From CAZVYJ01 sp964631565 (lineage in GTDB: Bacteria > Planctomycetota > Phycisphaerae > SM23-33), in contig CAZVYJ010000055.1 in the NCBI GenBank assembly GCA_964631565.1, positions 1 through 18,424 of the forward strand: DNA of 18,424 bases, in the 5' to 3' direction. Shown piece after piece: positions 1-6,410 of the stretch. The notes beneath the pieces are model-generated. The model searched no databases, was not told where the DNA came from, and saw only the letters and a program-made list of their open reading frames with translations. Made by a program: the position numbers and the translations under genes. How positions within the stretch are numbered: the stretch's first letter is position 1; the number at the start of each line of letters is the position of its first letter.

Positions 1-905
1 GCACGCTCGGCGCCAACCTTGGCCTGCTGCCGGAATTTGAAGAAAAAGTTATTGAGGAGACGCGGGAGTATCGCATCTTCCGCAATACGGGCGGCGTGAT
101 TCAGAAAGCCTCGAAAACCGCCAGCACGTTGCCGCAGTTCCTCGATTACACGCTGAAAACCGCCGCTGACTGGGATAAATACAAGAAGCGCCTTCAGCCT
201 GACCCGGTCCGCATATCGGACAAGCTTGACGAGGATATCGCCAGGGTTGAAAACTCCGGCATGCCGATTGCCATCTGGACCGGCTCGCTGATGGGGTGGA
301 TTCGCGACTGGATGGGCGTCGAGAACGTGTCGTATCTCATGTACGACAGGCCGGACGTTTACGCGGATATGGTCGACACCATAGCAGAGCTTGTCTGCTG
401 GAGCATCGACCGGATCGCGCCGCGAATGCACACGCAAATCGACTGGGGCTTCGGCTGGGAGGATATCTGCTTCAGGAACGGCCCGCTGGTAAGCCCGTTT
501 GTTTTCGAGAAGTGCGTAGCGGGCGGCTATCGAAAGATCCGCAGCACGCTCGAAAAATACGGCGTCGAGATTTACGGCCTCGACTCGGACGGCTACATCG
601 AACCGCTTCTGAAGAACTGGATGGACGCCGGAGTGAATCTGCAGTTCCCCGTCGAAATCGGAGCGTGGAACGCCGACCCGATGGACCTGCGACGAAAATT
701 CGGAAAAGAATTGCGTATGATCGGCGGGTTCAACAAGCTCGTTCTGGAGGATGGGCCTGAGGCGATCGACGCCGAGATAGGCCGCCGCATGGAAATCATG
801 CGCGACGGCGGCCTGCTGATTATGCCGGACCACTGGATTACACCCGGCGTCTCACTTGAAAATTACAAATACTACCTGAACCGCATCCGTACCCTCAGGC
901 TGTAG
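1..905 (+). CDS. URO-D-fold (uroporphyrinogen decarboxylase-like) protein, 5'-truncated by window edge
   Basis: The reading frame is open from base 3 of the window, so the GTG at 96 is internal and the true start lies upstream. About 300 C-terminal residues are visible. Family features seen are 'WEDICF' near the middle (human HemE-like TIM-barrel layout), 'GLDSDGY' at about 576-593, 'FPVEIGAWN', 'MIGGFNK' and the C-terminal 'PDHWITPGVS...YKYY'. These match the C-terminal half of the URO-D superfamily, which holds HemE and corrinoid:thiol methyltransferases such as MtaA. The HxCG zinc motif of MtaA is replaced by DSDG, so neither heme synthesis nor MtaA-type methyl transfer can be assumed. It is a paralogue of the gene ending at 7490 and shares the DSDG, GG-K and DH-x-pP motifs. 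It converges on the lacI-family gene. The family call is firm and the reaction is unknown. Confidence 0.88.
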   Translation, partial: TLGANLGLLPEFEEKVIEETREYRIFRNTGGVIQKASKTASTLPQFLDYTLKTAADWDKYKKRLQPDPVRISDKLDEDIARVENSGMPIAIWTGSLMGWIRDWMGVENVSYLMYDRPDVYADMVDTIAELVCWSIDRIAPRMHTQIDWGFGWEDICFRNGPLVSPFVFEKCVAGGYRKIRSTLEKYGVEIYGLDSDGYIEPLLKNWMDAGVNLQFPVEIGAWNADPMDLRRKFGKELRMIGGFNKLVLEDGPEAIDAEIGRRMEIMRDGGLLIMPDHWITPGVSLENYKYYLNRIRTLRL

Positions 906-1157
906 ATGATAAATGCATCAATATAAATATATATAATATTGCGAAAAAATGTAATCGCCGTCAGGGCGAACCCGGCGACCGAAAGCATGGAGTTTCACAT
1001 TCTCAGGGGCTGGAAGCCAGCCCGCGAACTCGACGGATTCCTGTGCTTCCGGCATGTGAAAATAGTTGACGCCGAACTCAAATTTGAGGGCGGCTTTGCG
1101 ATTAAGCTGCTTGCGCCGAAAAAAGAGACGGGGGTTAAATCCGGCCGGCCGGGTTTG
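906..1157. other. Convergent intergenic region with a REP-like hairpin
   Basis: This 252-bp gap separates the 3' ends of the URO-D-like gene (+) and the LacI-family gene (-). The first 40 bp are very AT-rich (runs of ATATA), as expected for a termination region. No clear gene is visible. The + strand frame open from 939 runs mainly antisense to the regulator. On the minus strand the regulator's own frame stays open past its TAG to a TGA at 918-920, but its third-position GC is lower than in neighbouring genes, so it is not annotated as coding. Confidence 0.5.
1007..1023. terminator. Perfect GGGCTGG/CCAGCCC hairpin between convergent genes
   Basis: GGGCTGG (1007-1013), loop AAG, CCAGCCC (1017-1023) form a perfect 7-bp stem with a 3-nt loop. 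There is no T-run on either side. It could work as a weak bidirectional terminator for the convergent genes, or be a copy of a dispersed palindromic (REP-like) element. The structure is seen directly; its role is inferred. Confidence 0.4.
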
Positions 1158-2198
1158 CTACTTGCCGCCGCAGGATTCGCGGATGATGAGCTTCGGGAAC
1201 ACGCTGATTTTTTCGTATCGCTCTTCCTTTTTGAGCGGTTCGTTCTGGATTGCAAGCAGCCGCTTGACCGCGAGTCGTCCGATCTCGGCACGATCGACAT
1301 GAATTGTCGTCAGCGCCGGGCTGACTGCTTCGCCCATCGGCAGGCCGTCGTAACCTATTACTGAAACTTCCCCCGGTACGCTGATGCCCGCCTGCGCCAA
1401 TGCCCGCAGCGCGCCGCAGGCCATCTCGTCGTTCGTGAAGACGGCGTCGAATTTCACGCCATTTTTCAAAACGTCGCTGACGGCACGAAATCCGCCCTGG
1501 ATGTGGAAGTCGCCGTGCACTATCAGTTCCGGGTCTACCGGAATGCCTTTTTTGGTCAGCGCCTGGATGTATGTGGTCCGCAGGTCCTCGCTGAAGTAAT
1601 GCCCCTCGCGACCTGTCACGAGAAGTATCCGTTTGCGCCCGAGCTTGAACAGGTGCCTCATCGCCAGATTGGCGCCGAAGACGTTGTCGATGCACACGGC
1701 ATTGTACGGCTTCTCGATTTCAGGACTGCCCGGATAATCAATCAGCACCACGTTGGGGAAAATCGCCTGAAGGGCGTTGATGTAGCTCGGCGGGCTTTCG
1801 CCGACCACCAGTATGCCCTTGACGTCTTCAGACCTGAGTATGTTCGCGAGTTTCAGAAAGTCCGGGTACTGCTCCTTTATCACTCCAAGTGAGCATGAGT
1901 TTCCCTTCGCAAAAAGTTCGTGCTGAATGCTGAGAATTATACCGCTGAAGTAAGCGTCCTTAAGCGAGTGCTCTTCCTGAAACAGGACGTAGTAGTTCTT
2001 GGCGGCCTGCGAGTTCTCGGCTGTGTATCGCCCGGTCGGCACGAATCCAGCCCGTTCGGCCACGTCAAGCACAAGCTGCCTGGTTGCAGGGGAGACGTTT
2101 CCCTGGTTTCGCAGGACGCGGCTGACGGTCATCTTGCTTACGCCGCACTTCCTGGCGATGAGCGTTACATTAGGTTTTACTGTCCGGCCAGACACCAT
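1158..2198 (-). CDS. LacI-family transcriptional repressor
   Basis: This is a 346-residue protein from ATG 2198, normal for the family. The frame reaches a TTG at 2225, but ATG 2198 puts the helix-turn-helix at the usual N-terminal place and has weak upstream 'CGGA'. Residues about 10-31 form the DNA-binding helix-turn-helix ('VTLIARKCGVSKMTVSRVL'), followed by 'NVSPATRQLV'. The rest is a periplasmic-binding-protein-like sensor domain ('GILVVGESPP', 'VCIDNVFGANLAMRHL', 'FDAVFTNDEMACGALRAL', 'VSVIGYDG', 'LTTIHVDRAEIGRLAVKRL') ending in the typical 'LIIRESC'. The hinge is atypical, with 'RYTAENSQAAKN' where many members carry A-R-x-L. The ligand is probably a sugar or sugar derivative. It is divergent from the PEP-CTERM gene, and its own promoter overlaps likely operators, so autorepression and control of the divergent gene are expected. 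Confidence is high for family and low for ligand. Confidence 0.95.
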   Translation of the reverse strand: MVSGRTVKPNVTLIARKCGVSKMTVSRVLRNQGNVSPATRQLVLDVAERAGFVPTGRYTAENSQAAKNYYVLFQEEHSLKDAYFSGIILSIQHELFAKGNSCSLGVIKEQYPDFLKLANILRSEDVKGILVVGESPPSYINALQAIFPNVVLIDYPGSPEIEKPYNAVCIDNVFGANLAMRHLFKLGRKRILLVTGREGHYFSEDLRTTYIQALTKKGIPVDPELIVHGDFHIQGGFRAVSDVLKNGVKFDAVFTNDEMACGALRALAQAGISVPGEVSVIGYDGLPMGEAVSPALTTIHVDRAEIGRLAVKRLLAIQNEPLKKEERYEKISVFPKLIIRESCGGK

Positions 2199-2217
2199 TG
2201 TAATCCGACAATTTGCC

Positions 2218-2230
2218 TGTAACAATTACA
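2218..2230. promoter_or_regulatory. Palindromic operator candidate TGTAA-CAA-TTACA
   Basis: TGTAA (2218-2222) and TTACA (2226-2230) are exact inverted repeats around CAA. The site lies 20 bp upstream of the regulator's ATG and immediately downstream of its predicted transcription start, a typical place for autorepression by a LacI-family protein. LacI-family operators are usually palindromes with a short or central CG core, so the 3-nt centre is a mild departure. Confidence 0.5.
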
Positions 2231-2233
2231 TGT

Positions 2234-2246
2234 ACATTGTAACATA
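2234..2246. repeat. Copy 1 of 13-bp direct repeat ACATTGTAACATA
   Basis: An identical 13-mer occurs at 2439-2451. This copy covers the predicted -10 of the minus-strand lacI-family promoter. Repetition at both promoters of one divergent region suggests a regulator binding site, either a half-operator or a -10-overlapping operator. Confidence 0.6.
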
Positions 2247-2269
2247 ACAGATGATTGCAAAATCGTCAA
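2241..2269 (-). promoter_or_regulatory. Sigma70-like promoter of the LacI-family gene
   Basis: On the minus strand TTGACG (2269-2264) is followed by a 17-bp spacer and TATGTT (2246-2241). This matches 5 of 6 bases at -35 and 4 of 6 at -10, with ideal spacing. The start point would fall near 2234, so the palindrome at 2218-2230 lies at about +5 to +17. Not experimentally supported. Confidence 0.5.
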
Positions 2270-2421
2270 TAACATCGGCGGATTATGTCGCAATAATCAT
2301 CAGGCAACCGCTCGCCAAATGTGGCAATAGGGGAAATCTGATATGTAAAACCTTGTAATAAAGGGGGTAATGAAAGAATTTCTGCATGCCGAGAAAATTG
2401 CGCGATTGCGGCATTTGCGGC

Positions 2422-2450
2422 TTGACGAAGGATGCACGACATTGTAACAT
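2422..2450 (+). promoter_or_regulatory. Sigma70-like promoter of the PEP-CTERM gene
   Basis: TTGACG (2422-2427), a 17-bp spacer and TAACAT (2445-2450) mirror the divergent promoter, with the same -35 hexamer and the same spacing. The -10 lies inside the second copy of the 13-bp repeat. A start near 2457 would give a leader of about 200 nt. Confidence 0.45.
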
Positions 2451-2451
2451 A
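2439..2451. repeat. Copy 2 of 13-bp direct repeat ACATTGTAACATA
   Basis: Identical to 2234-2246. It is followed directly by a further GTAACATAA (2452-2460), so the half-site is tandemly repeated here. It overlaps the -10 of the plus-strand promoter. Confidence 0.6.
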
Positions 2452-2657
2452 GTAACATAAATAGAAGATACACATCCGTTCGGCCGGTGTAATTACTGCA
2501 TAGCCGCCCGATGCCTAAGGGCGGAGGGTCGTTTGGCGACGGCGGCTTTGAAATCTGAAAATGCGACAGAGGAGTAATTAGCTTCTGTGTGAATACTCAG
2601 AGGACATGTAAACCCGGGGGCATATCTGACCCCCAGAAAAGGAAAAAGGAGACACTT

Positions 2658-3440
2658 ATGAAGAGGGCTTTGATTCTACTGATTCTATTCGGACTGCCGT
2701 GCGGCGCAGCAAGCGCTTCTTTTGTCACTGTTGCGGACTGGCAGTTCAACGGGACAGACTGGCTGGCTGACTCTTCCGGCAACGGGTACAACCTGACAAA
2801 TTACGGGCTTAGCCAGGGCGGCGGAGGCACGACGCTGGTCTGCAACGGCGGCGGACTGGTGATTGCTCTCGGCTCCGACGGCGCCATGGGCGGCGGCGTC
2901 GACCTGACTTCGTACCGCAAGGTCCGGATCAGCTGGAGAGTGATTAGTGGAATGACAACCACAGGCATAATGTGGGAGCATGGGTACACTACCGGGACTC
3001 CGGGAGACCTGATGGCCGACGTCAATGAGTACTCTCAGTACGGCGGGCCGGGTTATACTCCGCTGGATCCTTCCTCGGGCATCGGCTGCGCAGCCCTTAA
3101 CAACACCAATCAGGACCAGCTTCCGCTTGCGGACGGCGTGTGGACGGAAATCACGATTCAATATGATTTAGATGCAGCTACTGGTGCCGATGTCGTCAGG
3201 GTATGGATCAATGGTATAGAGCAGCCGGACTCGGATACGGGATTTACCGGCCACAATATACCTGGAGAGGGCTACTCGTTCCTGAACGCCGACTTCAACA
3301 TAGGCGCACGGGACTGGGGCGCGCCGTTTACCGGCGAAATTGATTGGCTTACTGTCGAAGGATACGTGGTGCCAGAACCGGCGACTTGCGCTCTGGTGGG
3401 ATTCGGCAGCCTGTTTATGCTCGTGCGTCGGCGCCGCTAG
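2658..3440 (+). CDS. PEP-CTERM protein with LamG-like (concanavalin A-like) domain
   Basis: A 260-residue exported protein. ATG 2658 is chosen because AAAGGAG lies 7 nt upstream and the product then begins with a clean signal peptide (residues about 1-20, 'MKRALILLILFGLPCGAASA'); the frame reaches 2589, but that extension is not signal-like. Residues about 25-230 look like a LamG/jelly-roll fold ('DWQFNGTDWLADSSGNGYNL', 'WTEITIQYDL', 'VRVWINGIEQP', 'FTGEIDWLTVEG'). The C-terminus carries 'VPEPAT', a short hydrophobic segment and RRRR, the PEP-CTERM sorting signal recognised by exosortase. No exosortase lies in this window. Such proteins are exported and handled at the envelope or extracellular matrix; the ligand is unknown. 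Expression is probably controlled by the divergent LacI-family repressor through the shared operator repeats. Confidence 0.93.
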   Translation: MKRALILLILFGLPCGAASASFVTVADWQFNGTDWLADSSGNGYNLTNYGLSQGGGGTTLVCNGGGLVIALGSDGAMGGGVDLTSYRKVRISWRVISGMTTTGIMWEHGYTTGTPGDLMADVNEYSQYGGPGYTPLDPSSGIGCAALNNTNQDQLPLADGVWTEITIQYDLDAATGADVVRVWINGIEQPDSDTGFTGHNIPGEGYSFLNADFNIGARDWGAPFTGEIDWLTVEGYVVPEPATCALVGFGSLFMLVRRRR

Positions 3441-3497
3441 ATTTCTACGACTGCTTTCTTTCCTAAATTTCACAGCCGGAAACAGTGAAATTGCAAT

Positions 3498-3531
3498 ATG
3501 GCGGGTGGGAGTGTGAGCTTCCGCCCGCCAT
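3498..3531 (+). terminator. Strong hairpin downstream of the PEP-CTERM gene
   Basis: Stem arms 3498-3511 and 3518-3531 pair over 14 positions, 12 Watson-Crick and 2 G-T, around a 6-nt loop. It begins 57 nt after the stop codon. No T-run follows, so it may terminate inefficiently or protect the 3' end of the transcript. The rest of 3441-3645 holds only a possible weak promoter for the next gene (-10 TACAAT at 3589-3594, no good -35). Confidence 0.6.
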
Positions 3532-3645
3532 TACTGCAGAACGGGAAACTCCTCCGATGGCGTTGTTTTAATGACATATGGCTGCGGGTACAATTAAAGC
3601 AGCCAAGTCATGATTATTCCCGCGTGTTTGTAAGGATGCATATTG

Positions 3646-5052
3646 ATGTGCTCTCAGGCGAGGCCGGAAAAAGGTTTTGATTTTCGTGTCGTGCTCGGCT
3701 GCTGGACCAACGATGTCTCCTCGGTGCCGAAATTCGAGCAGTGGCCGGCGATGCACATGGACGAGCTGCTCGAGCGCGACCTGGCGGAATTCTTCGATTT
3801 CATGCACGATGTAAACCTTGAATACATCGTGCTGTGCGGACTTCTTGTCAGCCACAACTGGTACGCGGATTTCGCCGCTGCGGTTCCTCTGCAGCGGCAG
3901 CAGGCGGTTAAACGCATTCTGGATGCCGCGCACAGGCGGGGCGTGAAGATTCTCTACGGCCTGGGACTGTATTCATGGGGGTTCGACGAAATCATAAAAA
4001 CAAATTCCGCAGTTCGAGGCACCAATCCAAGCGCGATGTGCGCCAGCAGGGACGAATCGCACCGCGTCATGAATTCGCTTGTCGATTACCTGATGGACGA
4101 ATATTCGTTCGACGGTTTCCACTTCGAGTCGGCCGACCAGGGCCGATGCAGCTGCGACAAGTGCAAGCCCATGACGGACTCCGAGTATCACCTTGAGCTT
4201 AACCGGCGTGTGGCCGAACACGTTCGGTCGCGGCGGCCTGACATGCCTATCGAGGTGTACTGCCCGATCCGCCGCAGCGTCATGGACGACTGGCTGATAT
4301 GGGAGGATGCAAGCGGGCTGTTTACCGCGTTCATCGACGACTGCAACTTCGCCGACCGGTTCGGCTGCTCGTCGCGGCGGGAGGTCATCTCGCACTTCAA
4401 ATGCGCCTACGGAACGCGAAGCGGCCGGTGGGCGTATCCGCCGCAGCAGTGGCGGCGCGACAGGTGGTTTGTGCCGATTATCGATTTGCGTGCGGAGCAT
4501 TACAGGCGGCTGGCCGCCGACGGCGGCAGGGCGATCATGATACAGGGCATGCCGCTGGCGAACCCAGGCGAAGAGGCGACACTGCGGTGTTCGGGCAAGC
4601 TGGCGGCCGACACGTCGCGCAGCGTAAGCTCGGTGCTGCTGGAAACTGTCGAGGAGATGTTCCGCCCCGACGGCGACGCCGCTGCCCGGCAGATCGCGGA
4701 TATTTTCTGGGCGGCGGAAAAGGCCTTCTGGTGCAACGCGCATTTCACGACCGACTGCGGCGAACTGCAGTTTCAGCCGCTGCACGGAACGGTGGCCGGC
4801 CCGCCGGTATACCTTGAATCGCACATGTTCTGGCACGACCTGGCCAATTATCAGCATGCAATGAAAGACATCAGCCGCCGGTATGCCGCCGTCCGCGGGC
4901 ATCTTGACGACAAGGGCCGGGCCGACCGTCTTGCCGTCTGCATAGATTCGACTTTGAAGGATGTCGCACGGTGTCTGGATACCGGCAAATTCCTTACATA
5001 CCCGGTTACAGCCCTCAGCGAAGACACGTGGACGACAGAACGTATTTGGTGA
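3646..5052 (+). CDS. Putative TIM-barrel glycoside hydrolase-like protein with CxCxxC motif
   Basis: A 468-residue protein from ATG 3646, with TAAGGA about 9 nt upstream; the TTG one codon earlier is less likely. It has no signal peptide, so it is probably cytoplasmic. The N-terminal part is barrel-like: 'YIVLCGLLVSHNW', 'RRGVKILYGLGLYSWGFDEI', then 'YSFDGFHFESADQGRC', in which D156 and E161 end a predicted beta-strand in the manner of catalytic acids in GH20/GH67-type and DUF4838-type proteins. It runs directly into C168-S-C170-D-K-C173, a possible metal or structural cysteine cluster. Later segments ('MPIEVYCPIRRSVMDDW', 'FVPIIDLRAEHYRRLAADGG', 'IADIFWAAEKAFW') resemble the same uncharacterised group. 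It is the first gene of a probable four-gene operon, followed after 76 bp by the M24-fold gene. The family is recognised only at fold level, and substrate and catalysis are unproven. Confidence 0.6.
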   Translation: MCSQARPEKGFDFRVVLGCWTNDVSSVPKFEQWPAMHMDELLERDLAEFFDFMHDVNLEYIVLCGLLVSHNWYADFAAAVPLQRQQAVKRILDAAHRRGVKILYGLGLYSWGFDEIIKTNSAVRGTNPSAMCASRDESHRVMNSLVDYLMDEYSFDGFHFESADQGRCSCDKCKPMTDSEYHLELNRRVAEHVRSRRPDMPIEVYCPIRRSVMDDWLIWEDASGLFTAFIDDCNFADRFGCSSRREVISHFKCAYGTRSGRWAYPPQQWRRDRWFVPIIDLRAEHYRRLAADGGRAIMIQGMPLANPGEEATLRCSGKLAADTSRSVSSVLLETVEEMFRPDGDAAARQIADIFWAAEKAFWCNAHFTTDCGELQFQPLHGTVAGPPVYLESHMFWHDLANYQHAMKDISRRYAAVRGHLDDKGRADRLAVCIDSTLKDVARCLDTGKFLTYPVTALSEDTWTTERIW

Positions 5053-5128
5053 TTTTCAGCAGTTAAGAGGTACGCGCAGGCTGCGAATGCGTTTTGCACC
5101 CAGCCGCCTGCCGAGAAGGAGAAACGAC

Positions 5129-6295
5129 GTGGGTTATCTGACTAAACAGGAAGCGGAAGAAAGATTGTCGCGTGTTCGCGAGCTTATGGCCAAACACGAC
5201 CTGCAGCTTGCGATGATATATTACGACGAGTTCAACATCGGCAACGGGTGGTACCTTACCGGCTGGTGCCCGCAGTTTGAAAGCGGGGCGGTGCTGGTTC
5301 CGCGCGAAGGCGAGCCGATGATACTGGGCGGCCCGGAGAGCGAGCCGTTCGCGAAGCTCGACAGCGCAATTACCGAAACGCGCAACTTTTCCGTATTCAT
5401 GGTGCCGAACGAGGAATATCCGAACGCCGAGATTATTGATTTTCCCAGGCTTTTCAAACAGCTTAACAGGGGCCTCGGAAAAATCAGCCGCGTCGGCCTG
5501 GTGGGCGGCGGCCGAATGCCGGCTGCCTGCTACAGCCAGATTATCGCGGGATTCAACGGGACGAAACTCGTGGATATCACCGACGAGTTCGTCGCGATGC
5601 GGTTTACGAAATCCGACTGGGAAATATCTCAGATACGCAGCGCGTTCAGGCTTGCCGACGACTGCTATGACGCCATGAAGCGGAAGATAGCCGCCGGCGT
5701 ATCGGAAATAGAAGTTGCCGCCGTCGGCGAGTTCAGCGCGCGATCGGCCGGCGCGAGCGGGTTCGGCTTCGGCACGATAGTCGGCAGCGGCCCGCGGTCC
5801 AACGCCGTCGTGCCCACCGCAAGCTCGCGCAGGATGAAAGCCGGCGAGTCGGTGATGATAGGCATCGCGCCTAAGGTGAACGGCTATGCCGGCGTCGTCG
5901 GCGACACGCTGCCGGTTTCCGGCGAATACACGCCGGCCCAGCGCGAATGCATGAAACATCTTAAAGAGGCATTCCGCCTTGCCAGGGAGCAGATGCTTCC
6001 CGGCACGACCGCTGCGGGAATCGACACGCCCCCGCGGCGGTACTTTGAAAAACACGGGCTGTCGCAATATCTTGTGTGCCCGTTCTGCCATACCATCGGG
6101 CTTCACGAGGCCGAGTCGCCGTTCTTCGGTCCGACCAGCCGCGATATCCTTACGCCGGGCATGACCGTCTGCATAGACATCAGCTTCTTCGGGCACCCGG
6201 AGTTCAACGGCGCCCGCATCGAGACCGGCTACGTAATCACTGAAACCGGCGCCGAGCCGCTCAGTCCGAAAATGGATAAACTTTTCACCACGTAA
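5129..6295 (+). CDS. Creatinase/aminopeptidase P-fold (M24 family) protein lacking canonical metal ligands
   Basis: 388 residues from GTG 5129, which has AAGGAG 8 nt upstream; the open frame begins at 4961, but that part overlaps the preceding gene. The N-terminal creatinase-type domain ('RLSRVRELMAKHDLQLAMIYYDEFNIGNGWYLTGW') is followed by a pita-bread domain from about residue 165 ('MRFTKSDWEISQIRSAFRLAD'). Compared with E. coli PepP (ligands D260, D271, H354, E383, E406), H321 and E365 are kept and D350 replaces the first glutamate. The two aspartates around 'IAPKVNGYAGVVGDT' are replaced by Gly and Val in the simplest alignment. Creatinase itself has this fold and works without metal, so a creatinase-like C-N hydrolase is possible, as is a non-catalytic protein. 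Database annotation would probably say Xaa-Pro peptidase, which I doubt. It lies 76 bp after the glycosidase-like gene and just before a URO-D-like gene, probably in one operon. Confidence 0.82.
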   Translation: MGYLTKQEAEERLSRVRELMAKHDLQLAMIYYDEFNIGNGWYLTGWCPQFESGAVLVPREGEPMILGGPESEPFAKLDSAITETRNFSVFMVPNEEYPNAEIIDFPRLFKQLNRGLGKISRVGLVGGGRMPAACYSQIIAGFNGTKLVDITDEFVAMRFTKSDWEISQIRSAFRLADDCYDAMKRKIAAGVSEIEVAAVGEFSARSAGASGFGFGTIVGSGPRSNAVVPTASSRRMKAGESVMIGIAPKVNGYAGVVGDTLPVSGEYTPAQRECMKHLKEAFRLAREQMLPGTTAAGIDTPPRRYFEKHGLSQYLVCPFCHTIGLHEAESPFFGPTSRDILTPGMTVCIDISFFGHPEFNGARIETGYVITETGAEPLSPKMDKLFTT

Positions 6296-6410
6296 CTATT
6301 CCGGGTTATTGTTCGTGAACAGACAGGACAGTTTGGCATTTCCGACATGGCGTGAAATAAGTGACGACCCCGATGCGCCCAAAATGCGCCGGCCTATCGA
6401 CGGCGAAAGC

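Larger units (their letters stand above)
2199..2657. other. Divergent regulatory region between the LacI-family gene and the PEP-CTERM gene
   Basis: These 459 bp carry no convincing gene; a 69-codon minus-strand frame at 2266-2475 has no family features and lies in AT-rich DNA. The region is clearly richer in A+T than the flanking genes. It holds two outward-facing sigma70-like promoters, a palindrome at 2218-2230, two copies of a 13-bp repeat, and further TTGTAA half-sites at 2198-2203 and 2353-2358. From about 2460 on it is probably the long 5' leader (about 200 nt) of the PEP-CTERM gene. That leader contains a GGGGG...CCCCC hairpin at 2616-2634, about 10 nt before the ribosome binding site. 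Confidence 0.7.

Noticed and set aside
939..1364. 141-codon plus-strand frame after the first URO-D-like gene
   Set aside because: More than half is antisense to the 3' end of the LacI-family gene. No start signal or motif.
2266..2475. 69-codon minus-strand frame in the divergent regulatory region
   Set aside because: It lies across both promoters and operator repeats in AT-rich DNA. No motif and no ribosome binding site.
3973..4902. 309-codon open frame on the minus strand
   Set aside because: Antisense to the TIM-barrel gene, which has the better start signal and recognisable motifs.
5063..6196. 377-codon open frame on the minus strand
   Set aside because: Antisense to the M24-fold gene. 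No ribosome binding site or family motif; a shadow of codon bias.
5129..6295. Annotation as an active Xaa-Pro aminopeptidase
   Set aside because: The two bridging aspartates of the metal site are not found in the expected alignment, so only the fold is claimed.
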